From Actinomadura hibisca NBRC 15177 (GTDB lineage Bacteria; Actinomycetota; Actinomycetes; Streptosporangiales; Streptosporangiaceae), in NCBI RefSeq assembly GCF_001552635.1, contig NZ_BCRO01000043.1, positions 62,001-126,000 of the forward strand: 64,000 nucleotides of DNA. The letters run 5' to 3'. Numbering within the stretch: position 1 is the stretch's first letter; each line of letters starts with the position of its first letter. This document shows positions 23,358-32,827 of this stretch, piece after piece. The notes below the pieces were generated by a model, which saw nothing but the letters and a program-made list of their open reading frames with translations, searched no databases and was not told the origin of the DNA. The position numbers and the translations under genes were made by a program.

Positions 23358-26048
23358 ATGGGGGTTCGTACTTCGGTTACTGGACAACCGCGACGTTCGG
23401 TCGCGGTCGTGACGGCGCTCACGCTGGCGGCCACGCTGCTGGCGGCGGTGGCCTGGCCCGGCAGCGCGGCGGCGGCACTGCCCGCCAACTTCCAGGAGAA
23501 GGTGGTCCTCAGCGGCCTGACGATGCCGACCAACGTCGAGTTCTCGCCCGACGGCCGGGTCTTCGTCGCCGAGAAGAGCGGCCTGATCAAAGAGTTCGAC
23601 TCGCTGACCGACACCACGCCGACGATCTACGCCGACCTGCGGCCCCAGGTGTTCAACAACTGGGACCGGGGCCTGCTCGGCCTGGCGCTGCACCCGAACT
23701 TCCCCGCCGACCCGCGCGTGTACGTGATGTACACCTACAACGGCCTCCTCGGCGGCACGTTCCCCAAGTGGCCCTCCCCCGACGGCTCCAACGACCAGTG
23801 CCCCGACCCGCCCGGCCCCAACAACGCCGGATGCGTCGTCGCCGGACGGATCTCGGTGTTGTCGCAGGCCACCCCGGCGAGCGGCGCGCTGGCCTCCCGC
23901 GCCGCCGCCGGGCCGACCTCCGAGCGGGTGCTGCTGGAGGACTGGTGCCAGCAGTTCCCGAGCCACTCGGTGGGCACGCTGGCGTTCGGCAAGGACGGCA
24001 TGCTCTACGCGGGCGGCGGTGACGGCGCCAGCTTCCAGTACGCCGACTACGGCCAGAAGGACAACGCCTGCGGCGACCCCGACAAGCCCGCCGGGACGCC
24101 CCTGACGGCCCCCACCGCCGAGGGCGGCGCGCTGCGCGCCCAGGACCGCCGCACCCCCGCCGACCCGACCACCCTGGACGGCACGATCGTGCGGCTCGAC
24201 CCCGAGACCGGCAAGGCCGCCGCGGGCAACCCCACCACCAGCGGCGACGACAACGCCAAGCGCATCGTCGCCTACGGGCTGCGCAACCCCTACCGGTTCA
24301 CCGTGCGGCCCGGCACCAACGACATCTGGCTCGGCGACGTCGGCTACACCACCTGGGAGGAGATCTCCCGCGTCCCCAACCCGACCGGCGAGGTCCGCAA
24401 CTTCGGCTGGCCCTGCTACGAGAGCGCCGGGCGCACCCCCGGCTACGACGCCGCCAACGTGAACATCTGCGAGAACCTGTACGCCGCCGGGACCGCCGCG
24501 CACATCCTGCCGCGCTACGCCTACAAGCACAGCGACAAGATCGTGGCGGGCGAGGCGTGCGGCACCGGCAGCTCCTCCATCAGCGGCATGTCCTTCTACG
24601 CGGGCACCACCTACCCGGCGCAGTACCGGGGCGCGCTGTTCTTCACCGACTACGCGCGCAAGTGCGTGTGGGCGATGAAGCCCGGCACCGACGGGCTGCC
24701 GGACAAGACGAAGATCGAGACGTTCGCCACCGCCAGCGGCAGCATCGTCGAACTCCAGGCCGGCCCCAACGGCGACGTGTTCGCCGTGGACATCGCCGGC
24801 GGCCGCGTCGTCCGGTACGTCTACAACGGCGTCAACAACCCGCCGGTCGCCGCCATCAAGTCGGACGTGACCAGCGGCCCGGTGCCGCTGACGGTCACGT
24901 TCGACGGCACCACCTCCAGCGACGCCGACGGCAACGTGCCGCTCACCTACGCCTGGGACCTGGACGGCGACGGCGCCTACGACGACTCCACCGCCGCCGC
25001 GCCCACCTACACCTACGAGACCAAGGGCCGCTACGCCGTGGGCCTCCAGGTGACCGACACGCGCGGCGCGACCGACACCGTCAGCACCGTCATCACCGCC
25101 GGGTCCACCCCGCCGGTCGCGCGCATCACCGCGCCGACCGCCGACACCACCTGGAAGGTCGGCGACCGCATCGCGTTCTCGGGCGGCGCGACCGACGCCG
25201 AGGACGGCGAGCTGACCGGCACGGCGCTGAACTGGCAGATCATCATGCACCACTGCCCCAGCAACTGCCACACCCACACCATCACCGGGCAGAACGGCGC
25301 GACCGGCGACTTCGTCGCGCCCGACCACGAGCACCCGTCGTGGATCGAGCTGAAACTGACCGCCACCGACGCCGACGGGCTCAGCGACACCAAGAGCGTG
25401 GAGCTGCACCCCAAGACCAGCACGGTGACGCTGGCCAGCAACCCGCCCGGCGTGCAGCTCACGCTGGGCGAGACCACCAAGGCCGCGCCGTTCACCAGCA
25501 CGGTCATCACCGGATCGACGGTGTCGGTGTCGGCGCCGACCGCGACGCAGTGGCTCAACAACGGGGCCTACGAGTTCGCGGGCTGGTCCGATGGCGGCGC
25601 GTCCGCGCACAACATCACCCCCGGCGGCAACGTCACGCTGACCGCCAACTACCGGGCCAAGACCAACCTCGCCAAGGGCAAGGCGGTCAAGGTGTCCAGC
25701 GTCGAGAAGGCCGGGCTGGAGGGCCCCAAGGGCGTGGACGGCAACCTGACGACCCGCTGGAGCAGCGCCCGCTCGGACCCGCAGTGGTTCGAGGTGAACC
25801 TGGGCGCGACCATCAAGGTCGGCTACGCGGTGATCCGCTGGGAGGCCGCCTACGGCAAGGACTGGGTGCTCCAGACCTCGACCGGCGGCGGCGTGTGGAC
25901 CACCGTGCACACGCGCACCAACGGCGACGGGAAGGTGGACGTCGTGCAGTTCACCCCGCGCGACGCCCGCTACGTCCGGGTGTACGGCACCAAGCGCGGC
26001 ACCACCTGGGGTTACTCCCTCTACGAGATGGAGGTCTTCGACAGGTGA
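23358..26048 (+). CDS. Secreted multidomain PQQ-type sugar dehydrogenase with PKD and discoidin-like domains
   Basis: 896 residues, start ATG after AGAGGTGACC. A signal peptide (about 1-38) ends near AAALPA. The glucose/sorbosone dehydrogenase beta-propeller (about 40-490) opens LSGLTMPTNVEFSPDGRVFVAE and has the PQQ-site-like segment LRNPYRFTVRPG. Then a PKD domain (about 495-575, FDGTTSSDADGNVPLTYAWDLDGDG), an immunoglobulin-like segment (about 578-685), a bacterial-repeat segment with FAGWSDGG (about 690-770) and a C-terminal F5/8 type C carbohydrate-binding domain (about 775-896). It probably oxidises sugars on extracellular polysaccharide. The enzyme's substrate and whether PQQ is bound cannot be judged from sequence. 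Confidence 0.88.
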   Translation: MGVRTSVTGQPRRSVAVVTALTLAATLLAAVAWPGSAAAALPANFQEKVVLSGLTMPTNVEFSPDGRVFVAEKSGLIKEFDSLTDTTPTIYADLRPQVFNNWDRGLLGLALHPNFPADPRVYVMYTYNGLLGGTFPKWPSPDGSNDQCPDPPGPNNAGCVVAGRISVLSQATPASGALASRAAAGPTSERVLLEDWCQQFPSHSVGTLAFGKDGMLYAGGGDGASFQYADYGQKDNACGDPDKPAGTPLTAPTAEGGALRAQDRRTPADPTTLDGTIVRLDPETGKAAAGNPTTSGDDNAKRIVAYGLRNPYRFTVRPGTNDIWLGDVGYTTWEEISRVPNPTGEVRNFGWPCYESAGRTPGYDAANVNICENLYAAGTAAHILPRYAYKHSDKIVAGEACGTGSSSISGMSFYAGTTYPAQYRGALFFTDYARKCVWAMKPGTDGLPDKTKIETFATASGSIVELQAGPNGDVFAVDIAGGRVVRYVYNGVNNPPVAAIKSDVTSGPVPLTVTFDGTTSSDADGNVPLTYAWDLDGDGAYDDSTAAAPTYTYETKGRYAVGLQVTDTRGATDTVSTVITAGSTPPVARITAPTADTTWKVGDRIAFSGGATDAEDGELTGTALNWQIIMHHCPSNCHTHTITGQNGATGDFVAPDHEHPSWIELKLTATDADGLSDTKSVELHPKTSTVTLASNPPGVQLTLGETTKAAPFTSTVITGSTVSVSAPTATQWLNNGAYEFAGWSDGGASAHNITPGGNVTLTANYRAKTNLAKGKAVKVSSVEKAGLEGPKGVDGNLTTRWSSARSDPQWFEVNLGATIKVGYAVIRWEAAYGKDWVLQTSTGGGVWTTVHTRTNGDGKVDVVQFTPRDARYVRVYGTKRGTTWGYSLYEMEVFDR

Positions 26049-26060
26049 TTGACTGTCCCG

Positions 26061-26939
26061 ATGCGTCCGGACACCACCCAGCCTGAGCTGTTCGACCGGC
26101 TCGCCGGGATCGGCCGCGACCACGCGGCCGGTCCCGGCGAGCCGAAGCTCCTGTACGACCGGCACGGCGTACTGGTCGTGCGGATCGGCGAGATCGTGGT
26201 GAAGGCGCACCAGCCCGACCGCGCGGAAACGGACGGGTCACTGGAGCGCCGCGTGCGGATCGCGCAGGACCTGCCTGAACTGTTCCTGGCACCCCTGGCC
26301 CCGCCGCTGCACGTGGCCGGACGGACGGTGACCGTCACCCCGTACGGGGAACCGGCCCGCCCGGACGCCCTGCCGTGGGTCGAGTCCGCGCGCCTGCTGG
26401 CGCGGCTGCACCGGTCGCCGGTCCCCGACGGCGCGCCGCCGCTCGGCCGCCCCGAACGCGTCGCCCGCCAGGTGTCGCGCCTGCCCGGCGGTCCGGCCGC
26501 CGACGTGGTGCGCCGGGCGTTCGCGACCCTTCCCCCGGCGGCAGAGTTCCCTCACCCCGGCCGCCTGCTGCACGGCGACTGGCACATGGGCCAGATGGTG
26601 CGGAACGGGGACGGATGGCGGTTCATCGACATCGAGGACCTGGGGCGCGGCGATCCGGTCTGGGACCTCGCGCGGCCCGCCGCGCTGTTCACGGCGGGCG
26701 TGCTGCACCCCGACGACTGGGCCGACTTCCTCACCGCCTACCGCGCCGCCGGAGGTCCCGCCGTCCCGGCGTTCGGCACCCCGTGGACGGTCCTGGACGT
26801 CCCGGCGCGAACCCTGGTGATCCAGATCGCCGCCACGTGCGTCATATCCGCACGGGACGCCGACCGACCGCTCGACCCGGCCGAACAGGCCGTGATCGAC
26901 ACCTGCGGCCGGATTTCCCGTGCGGGGGACCCGGCGTGA
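26061..26939 (+). CDS. Aminoglycoside phosphotransferase-family kinase
   Basis: 292 residues from the ATG at 26061 (a TTG at 26049 is possible). The catalytic signature HGDWHMGQMV (Brenner motif HGDxHxxN-like, with Gln where Asn is usual) and the metal motif FIDIEDLGRGDPVWDLA are clear at about residues 172-205. The protein is of the APH/choline kinase superfamily, which phosphorylates small molecules. A functional drug-resistance role is not implied; many actinobacterial members are uncharacterised. It starts 12 bases after the preceding dehydrogenase stop and may be cotranscribed. Confidence 0.85.
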   Translation: MRPDTTQPELFDRLAGIGRDHAAGPGEPKLLYDRHGVLVVRIGEIVVKAHQPDRAETDGSLERRVRIAQDLPELFLAPLAPPLHVAGRTVTVTPYGEPARPDALPWVESARLLARLHRSPVPDGAPPLGRPERVARQVSRLPGGPAADVVRRAFATLPPAAEFPHPGRLLHGDWHMGQMVRNGDGWRFIDIEDLGRGDPVWDLARPAALFTAGVLHPDDWADFLTAYRAAGGPAVPAFGTPWTVLDVPARTLVIQIAATCVISARDADRPLDPAEQAVIDTCGRISRAGDPA

Positions 26940-27006
26940 CGTGACGGGGAGCCTGTCCTACATTTAGCCTCTGCCTGGGGATTCTTACCGGAAGGACGAC
27001 AAAGCG

Positions 27007-27276
27007 ATGCACTGTCCTAAGTGTCGTGGCGTCATGCGGACCTACACCCGCAACGGCGTCCACATCGAGCAATGCGACAACTGCCGGGGGATCTTCCTCG
27101 ACTACGGCGAGCTGGAGGCGCTGAGCCGCCTGGAGGCCCAGCACGCCCCGGGCTGGGCGGCCCCCGCCCCGCCACCGCCCGCGGCCCCGGTGCAGGTGCA
27201 CCACCACCACGGCGCGCCGGTGCACCACCACCGCCCGCACCACGGCGGCATGTTCCACATGCTCTTCTCGACGTGA
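27007..27276 (+). CDS. TFIIB-type zinc-ribbon protein with His-rich tail
   Basis: 89 residues: a zinc ribbon with CPKC at residues 3-6 and CDNC at about 23-26, with the family block GIFLDYGELEAL (zf-TFIIB, PF13453 type). A Pro/Ala linker then leads to a histidine-rich tail (about 65-85) with HHHH, HHH and HHGG runs. GGAAGG precedes the ATG. Such proteins are widespread, short and uncharacterised. The tail suggests metal binding in addition to the zinc ribbon. Confidence 0.85.
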   Translation: MHCPKCRGVMRTYTRNGVHIEQCDNCRGIFLDYGELEALSRLEAQHAPGWAAPAPPPPAAPVQVHHHHGAPVHHHRPHHGGMFHMLFST

Positions 27277-27281
27277 CCGGC

Positions 27282-27323
27282 CCGCCGCGATCCGGACCCC
27301 CAACGGGCCCCGGATCGCGGCGG
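27282..27323. terminator. Bidirectional terminator between convergent genes
   Basis: A perfect 14-bp stem, CCGCCGCGATCCGG (27282-27295) with 27310-27323, and a 14-base loop, between the zinc-ribbon gene and pnkp. Confidence 0.75.
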
Positions 27324-27349
27324 AACGCCCGGCGCGCGCCGGTGCCGCG

Positions 27350-29908
27350 TCACAGGCGCGGGTCCACCGGCTCCGACTCCAGCGCCAGCACCGCGAACAC
27401 CGCCTGGTGCACGCGCCACAGCGGCTCGCCGCCCGCCAGCCGCTCCAGCGCCTCCGCGCCGAGCGCGTGCTCGCGCATCGCCAGCGAGCGCTTGCGGCCC
27501 AGCGAGCGGCCGCGCAGCCGGTCCAGGTTGGCGGGCTCCAGGTAGTCCGGGCCGTAGATGATCCGCAGGTACTCGCGGCCCCGGCACTTGACGCCCGGCT
27601 GCACCTTGCGGTCCGGCGGCGGCGGGCCGAGCGGCTTGACGACCATGCCCTCGCCCCCGGCCCCGGTGTGCTCCTCCCACCACGCCGTCACGGCGGCCTC
27701 CGACTCCGGCGAGTCCAGCTCCACCGTCATCGACGCCGTCGGCCTGATCAGCCCCGACACGTCGGCGACGGCCAGCCGCGCCGCGACCGCCATGTGCCAG
27801 TCGTGCTCGCGGGCGGCGGCCCAGGACACGCCCTCCCCCGCCAGGATCTGGAACGGGGCCAGCTCGACGCCGTCCAGCCCGTCCACCGGCCAGCAGTAGC
27901 GCGCGTAGGCGTCGCGGAACAGCTCGGCGTTGGCGGCGCGGCGGCCCGTCCGGTCGCGCAGCCCGGCCAGGTCCAGGCCCCGCGCGGCGGCCTGCTCCAG
28001 CACCCGCGACGCCACCGGCAGCGCGGCGTGCGCGGCGGCCCCCGTCGCGGCGTACTGGGTGCGGATCAGGTCCAGGGCCTTGGCCGACCACGGCAGCAGC
28101 TCCGCGTCCAGCGCCAGCCAGCCGGTGTCCAACTCCTCCCACAACCCGGCGGCGGAGATCGCGGCGCGCAGCCGGTCCAGGACGCGCGCGGTCAGCGCCG
28201 GGTCGCGGAAGAACGCGCGGCCGGTGCGGGTGTAGAGCGCGCCGGTCGTGCCGTCGTCCACGCCGAAGCGCTTGGCGGCGGTCTCCTCGTCGCGGCACAC
28301 CACCGCCACCGCGCGCGACCCCATGTGCTTCTCCTGGCAGACCACCCGCGCCAGGCCCGCCGACCGGTACGCCTCCAGCGCCTCGGCGGGGTGCTCCAGG
28401 TAGCCGGGCAGCGCGGACGTCGCGGCCGGGGCCATGGTGGGCGGCAGGTAGAGCAGCCAGCGCGGGTCGATCGCGAAGCGGCTCATCACCTCCAGCGCGG
28501 CGAGCGCGTTCTCCGAGTGCACGGTGACGCGGCCCATCAGCGCGGTCTCCACGCCGCCGACGTCGAGCACGTCGCCGATCCGCAACACGTCGCTCTCGCG
28601 GTGCGCGCCCTCCACCGCCGCCGCCTCGGCGGCCAGCGGCCGGACCGGCTCGTACCAGACCCGCTGCGCCGGGACCGACGCCAGCTCGCGCTCGGGGTAG
28701 CGCAGCGCGGTCAGCCTCCCGCCGAACACCACGCCGGTGTCCAGGCAGATCGTGTTGTTGATCCACTCGGCGGCGGGGGTCGGCGTGTGGCCGTAGACGA
28801 CCGTCGCGCGGCCCCGGTACTCGCGCGCCCACGGGTAGCGGACCGGCAGCCCGTACTCGTCGGTCTCGCCGGTGGTGTCGCCGTACAGCGCGAACGAGCG
28901 CACCCGCCCCGACGCGCGGCCGTGGTACTCCTCCTTCAGCCCGGCGTGCGCGACCACCAGGCGGCCGCCGTCCAGCACGTAGTGCGCGAGCAGGCCGTCC
29001 ATGAACTCCAGCGCCGCCGCGCGGAACCCCTCGTCCTGCCCGGCGAGCTGCTCCAGCGACTCGGCCAGGCCGTGCGCCACGCGCACCTTGCGGCCGCGCA
29101 TCGCCCGGACGAGCTTGGCCTCGTGGTTGCCCGACACGCACAACGCGTTCCCGGCCGCGACCATGCCCATGACCAGGCGCAACACGCCGGGCGTGTCCGG
29201 CCCCCGGTCCACCAGGTCGCCGACGAACACCGCCGTGCGGCCGCCGGGGTGGTTCGCCCCGGCGGCGCGGCCGAGCGCGTCGTGCTCGATCTCGTAGCCT
29301 AACCCGCGCAGCAGGTCCTCCAGCTCGGCGCGGCAACCGTGCACGTCGCCGACGATGTCGAACGGGCCGGTCAGCTCGCGCCGGTCGTTCCACGCCTTCT
29401 CGTACACGACCGTGGCGGCGTCGATCTCCTCGACGCCGTCCAGCGTGTACACCCGCTTGAACTCGCGCGACAACCCGCGCCGACCGCGCCGCAGCTCCGC
29501 GAGCTGCCGGGGGATCACGTGGTCGGGCAGGTCGCGGTCGGGCCGGGCGGCGGTGCGCTCGGCGGCGACCTGCTTCGGCACCTCCAGCACGATCGCGACC
29601 GACAACACGTCGTGCTCCTTGGCGATCGCGATCAGCGACTGGCGGGCCTTGACCTGCACGTTGGTGGCGTCCACGACCGTCAGCAGGCCGCGCCGCAGCC
29701 GCTTGCGCACGATGTAGTGCAGCAGGTCGAACGCGTCGCCGGTGGCCGACTGGTCGTTCTCGTCGTCGGCGACCACCGCGCGGCAGAAGTCGGACGACAC
29801 GACCTGGCTCGGCTTGAAGTGTTTGCGCGCGAAGTGCGACTTGCCCGACCCGGACACGCCGACCAGCACGACCAGCCCCATCTCGGGCAACCTCAGGACC
29901 TGGCTCAT
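27350..29908 (-). CDS. pnkp: Polynucleotide kinase-phosphatase with ligase domain (bacterial Pnkp)
   Basis: 852 residues in three enzyme modules: a 5' kinase (about 1-165, P-loop GVSGSGKSHF), a metallophosphatase (about 180-470, motifs GDVHGC, GDLVDRGP and GNHE) and a C-terminal adenylyltransferase (about 490-850) with the nucleotidyl-lysine motif EKHMGSRA. Start chosen at ATG 29906-29908; the longer frame upstream belongs to the hen1 gene region. The family heals cleaved RNA ends, and ligation needs the partner Hen1. The gene overlaps the stop of hen1 (ATGA). Known role of the pair is repair of ribotoxin-cleaved RNA such as tRNA, with a 2'-O-methyl mark that blocks re-cutting. Confidence 0.94.
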   Translation of the reverse strand: MSQVLRLPEMGLVVLVGVSGSGKSHFARKHFKPSQVVSSDFCRAVVADDENDQSATGDAFDLLHYIVRKRLRRGLLTVVDATNVQVKARQSLIAIAKEHDVLSVAIVLEVPKQVAAERTAARPDRDLPDHVIPRQLAELRRGRRGLSREFKRVYTLDGVEEIDAATVVYEKAWNDRRELTGPFDIVGDVHGCRAELEDLLRGLGYEIEHDALGRAAGANHPGGRTAVFVGDLVDRGPDTPGVLRLVMGMVAAGNALCVSGNHEAKLVRAMRGRKVRVAHGLAESLEQLAGQDEGFRAAALEFMDGLLAHYVLDGGRLVVAHAGLKEEYHGRASGRVRSFALYGDTTGETDEYGLPVRYPWAREYRGRATVVYGHTPTPAAEWINNTICLDTGVVFGGRLTALRYPERELASVPAQRVWYEPVRPLAAEAAAVEGAHRESDVLRIGDVLDVGGVETALMGRVTVHSENALAALEVMSRFAIDPRWLLYLPPTMAPAATSALPGYLEHPAEALEAYRSAGLARVVCQEKHMGSRAVAVVCRDEETAAKRFGVDDGTTGALYTRTGRAFFRDPALTARVLDRLRAAISAAGLWEELDTGWLALDAELLPWSAKALDLIRTQYAATGAAAHAALPVASRVLEQAAARGLDLAGLRDRTGRRAANAELFRDAYARYCWPVDGLDGVELAPFQILAGEGVSWAAAREHDWHMAVAARLAVADVSGLIRPTASMTVELDSPESEAAVTAWWEEHTGAGGEGMVVKPLGPPPPDRKVQPGVKCRGREYLRIIYGPDYLEPANLDRLRGRSLGRKRSLAMREHALGAEALERLAGGEPLWRVHQAVFAVLALESEPVDPRL

Positions 29909-31332
29909 CGGGTGAAAACCCCCATCTGCGTCGGCGGGCCGACCTCGGGATCGTCGTCGCCGACCGGCAGGTAGCGGACGGTGTAGCCGTGGGCGGCGGC
30001 CACGCGGTCGGCCCAGGCGCGGAACTCCGTGCGCGTCCACTCGAAGCGGTGGTCGGGGTGGCGCATCGCACCCGGGGCCAGGCCCTCGTAGCGGACGTTG
30101 TGCTCGGCGTTGGGGGTGGTGACCACCACCACGCGCGGGTGCGCGTCGCCGAACACCACGTTTTCGAGCGCGGTCAGGCGCGGCGGGTCCACGTGCTCGA
30201 CGACCTCCATCAGCACGGCGGCGTCGTGGTCGTGGAAGCGCGGGTCGGCGTAGGTCAGCGCGCCCTGGAAGACCTCCAGGCGCTCGGCGTCTCCGCGCGG
30301 CTGCACGTCGCGGCGCAGGCGGCGCTCCGCCATCTCGACGGCGCGGTGCGACACGTCCACACCGGTGATCCGGGTGAAGGAGTCGTCGCGCACCATGCGA
30401 CCCAGCAGCTTGCCAGAGCCGCAACCGAGGTCGATGACGCGGCGCGCGTCCTCCTCGCGCAGCACCGCGAGGACGGCCTCGGCGCGGCGCTCGGCCAGCG
30501 GCACCGGCGGCGCGGCGTCGGTCTCAGCGGTGGCCTCCTCTTTGGCGGGCGGCTCCTCCTCCACCTCGACCGGGTCCAGGGCGTCCTCGGGCAGGCCGTC
30601 GGCGTCGGCGAGGCGGCTCAGCGCGGTCCGCACCAGGAAGCGGCGGTCGGCCAGGTAGCGGCGGACGATCGCGGTGCGGTGCGGGTGCTCGGCCAGCCAG
30701 CCCTCGCCCGAGCGCAGCAGCTTGTCGACCTCGTCGGGCGCCAGCCAGTAGTGCTTGGCGTCGTCCAGCGCCGGGATCAGGACGTAGAGCTGGTTGAGGG
30801 CGTCGGCCAGCCGCATCTCCCCGGTGAGGGTGAGCGTGACGTAGCGGGAGTCGCCCCAGCCGGGGAACCGCTCGTCCAGCGGCACGGGTGCGGCCGCGAC
30901 CCGCCAGCCGAGCGGCGCGAAGAACCGTTCGGCCCCGGCGACGCCGCCGGGGCACGGCAGCGCGGGCAGCGTGATCTCCAGCGGGATCGGCGCGGCCGCC
31001 AGCTCCGGCCGGGCCTCGCAGCGGCCGCGCATCGCGGTGCGGAACACCCCGGCCATCGCCGAGGCCAGCAACGACGAGGCGGCGTAGGGCCGGTCGTTGA
31101 CGTACTGGCCCAGCGAGAAGTCGGGCGTGCGCCTGGCGCGCGTGCGCACGAGGCCGACGGGGTCGACCTCCAGCAGCAGCGCGGCGGTGCAGCGGGCCTC
31201 GCCCGCCTCGGGATAGAAGACGTGCGCCGTGCCGGCCGCCTGGTCGAACCGCTGCACGCGGTCAGGGTGCTTGTGCAGCAGGAAGCCCAGGTCGGTGGCG
31301 GGCGTCAGGGTGGTCGTGATGGTCAGGAGCAC
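29905..31332 (-). CDS. hen1: 3' terminal RNA ribose 2'-O-methyltransferase Hen1
   Basis: 475 residues. The N-terminal half (about 1-240) is the domain of bacterial Hen1 that activates Pnkp ligase; the C-terminal half (about 260-475) is a SAM methyltransferase with motif I DLGCGSGKLLG. The Mn2+-binding cluster typical of Hen1 is visible: EVVEHVDPPRL (E-x-x-E-H) and a downstream His in PNAEHNVRYEG. It methylates the 2'-OH at the cut site before ligation. The linker holds an acidic run (EVEEEPPAKEEATAE). It is first in an operon with pnkp, which overlaps its end. Confidence 0.94.
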   Translation of the reverse strand: MLLTITTTLTPATDLGFLLHKHPDRVQRFDQAAGTAHVFYPEAGEARCTAALLLEVDPVGLVRTRARRTPDFSLGQYVNDRPYAASSLLASAMAGVFRTAMRGRCEARPELAAAPIPLEITLPALPCPGGVAGAERFFAPLGWRVAAAPVPLDERFPGWGDSRYVTLTLTGEMRLADALNQLYVLIPALDDAKHYWLAPDEVDKLLRSGEGWLAEHPHRTAIVRRYLADRRFLVRTALSRLADADGLPEDALDPVEVEEEPPAKEEATAETDAAPPVPLAERRAEAVLAVLREEDARRVIDLGCGSGKLLGRMVRDDSFTRITGVDVSHRAVEMAERRLRRDVQPRGDAERLEVFQGALTYADPRFHDHDAAVLMEVVEHVDPPRLTALENVVFGDAHPRVVVVTTPNAEHNVRYEGLAPGAMRHPDHRFEWTRTEFRAWADRVAAAHGYTVRYLPVGDDDPEVGPPTQMGVFTR

Positions 31333-31377
31333 CCGTCAAGTGTTACCGGACGCCGCGCCCGTCCCCCACTTGTTTTC

Positions 31378-32691
31378 TCACGGCACCACGGGGCCGCTGA
31401 GGAAACGTCCGCGCTGGTCGTAGGGCCAGCCGTTGATCCGGCAGCCCTTCAGCCCGAAGATCTGCTGCTGCATCACCGGCGCGGGGCGGCCCGCCCCCGG
31501 GCAGGTCATGTGCTTGACGCCGAGCCGGTGCCCGACCTCGTGGTTGATCACCAGCGCGTGGTACAGGTCGGACTGGCCCCGGTAGTAGGTGGTCAGCAGC
31601 AGCCAGCGCTTGAGGTTGACCACGACCTGCTTGCCCGCGCTGCAGTTGACCTTGCCCTCGGTGGTCAGCCCGTACGCGCCGCACAACTTGTCGGTGGTGC
31701 CCGGGGAGGCGAGCTTCACCACGAAGTCGTAGGGGCCGGAGGCGACCCGCTGGAACGCCCACTTGCCGCCCGCCGTCCAGCCGCGCGGGTCGGCGAGCAC
31801 GCGGTCGACCGCCAGCGTGAACTGCACCGAGCTCTGCCTGAGGCCGCCCTCGACCTGCACCATGTAGCGCAGCGGCTTGCCCCGGCCGTAGACGCGCTTG
31901 CCGGGGATCGGACGCGAGAACGTTCCAGTGCCCCGGGTGGGGATGTAGACGGACTTCCGGGGCGGGACCACCGCCGGTTCGGAGGGCAGCTTGTCGGCGT
32001 GCCCGGACGGCCGCGCCTCCGGGGCCTCGGCGGGGACCTCCTGGTCGGCGGGCGTCTTGGCGTCGAGCGTGGCCCACGCCACGAACCCGCCCGCGCCGAC
32101 CGCCACGACCACGGCCACCGCGACCACGCTGAAGATCACCTGCCGGGCGCGCTCCCGGCGCGCGCCCTCGAAGGCACGTTCGAGGTCGCCGCTGATGCCG
32201 TGCTCGGCGCCGACGCTGAACGCGTCCTCGACGACGGGACGGTCCTGCGGATAGCCGCCGCCCTCGTAGGGGCCGGGCTCGTAGCCGCCTTCGTAACCGC
32301 CTTCGTGGCCGCCGAACTCGGGCCCGCCGAACTCGTGGCCGCCCGGAGGCCGGCCGCCCGGTCCCTGGTTGCCAGGCCCGTGACCGCCGGGCCCCTGCCC
32401 GCCCGGCCCCTGCCCGCCGGGCCCCTGCCCGCCGGGACCGTAGCCGCCCGGTCCGTAACCGCCTGGTCCGTAGCCCCCGAGGGCCTGACCACCGCCCTGG
32501 CGCCCGCCGGGGCCCCGGGCCCCGGCGTCGGGTCCGTCGGCCGCGTGGCCGCCGGTGTCATGACCGGACGGCCGACGGCCGCCGGGCCGGTGGTCGGCCG
32601 GGTCGCGGGGAGGCGGGGCGCCCTGGGGGCCCGAAGAGGCCCTGCGGCGCCCGGCGCGGGGTCGTTGGGGCTGCATCGCGCACGCCAGCAT
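31378..32691 (-). CDS. Membrane-anchored DUF3152 protein, metzincin-like
   Basis: 437 residues from the ATG at 32689-32691, chosen because GAGGA lies 9 bases upstream; ATG 32676 is an alternative. A long Pro/Gly/Gln-rich N-terminus (about 1-160) has repeated GGYGPGG and GGQGPGG units. One membrane helix follows (about 180-205, VIFSVVAVAVVVAVG). The external C-terminal DUF3152 domain (about 240-437) has NHEVGHRLGVKH, the HExxHxxGxxH zinc motif of metzincin proteases. A secreted-side protease is likely, but no member's substrate is known to me. It stands alone behind hen1 with a 45-base gap on the same strand. Confidence 0.85.
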   Translation of the reverse strand: MLACAMQPQRPRAGRRRASSGPQGAPPPRDPADHRPGGRRPSGHDTGGHAADGPDAGARGPGGRQGGGQALGGYGPGGYGPGGYGPGGQGPGGQGPGGQGPGGHGPGNQGPGGRPPGGHEFGGPEFGGHEGGYEGGYEPGPYEGGGYPQDRPVVEDAFSVGAEHGISGDLERAFEGARRERARQVIFSVVAVAVVVAVGAGGFVAWATLDAKTPADQEVPAEAPEARPSGHADKLPSEPAVVPPRKSVYIPTRGTGTFSRPIPGKRVYGRGKPLRYMVQVEGGLRQSSVQFTLAVDRVLADPRGWTAGGKWAFQRVASGPYDFVVKLASPGTTDKLCGAYGLTTEGKVNCSAGKQVVVNLKRWLLLTTYYRGQSDLYHALVINHEVGHRLGVKHMTCPGAGRPAPVMQQQIFGLKGCRINGWPYDQRGRFLSGPVVP

Positions 32692-32827
32692 GCCAGAAAT
32701 CCTCGCCTTTATGATCAATACGGCGCATCAGGGCCGGGGACGGTGGCGTTCCATCCCCTTTCCAGGTGGATTCCGAGCGTCCGCCGACCGTGTTGCGGAC
32801 AGCCCCCGAACGGCCGCCGGACGTCCG

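Noticed and set aside
29909..30424. Longer N-terminus for Pnkp
   Set aside because: The frame upstream of 29908 lies inside hen1 and is Arg/Pro-rich, while ATG 29906-29908 begins the P-loop kinase domain and overlaps the hen1 stop.
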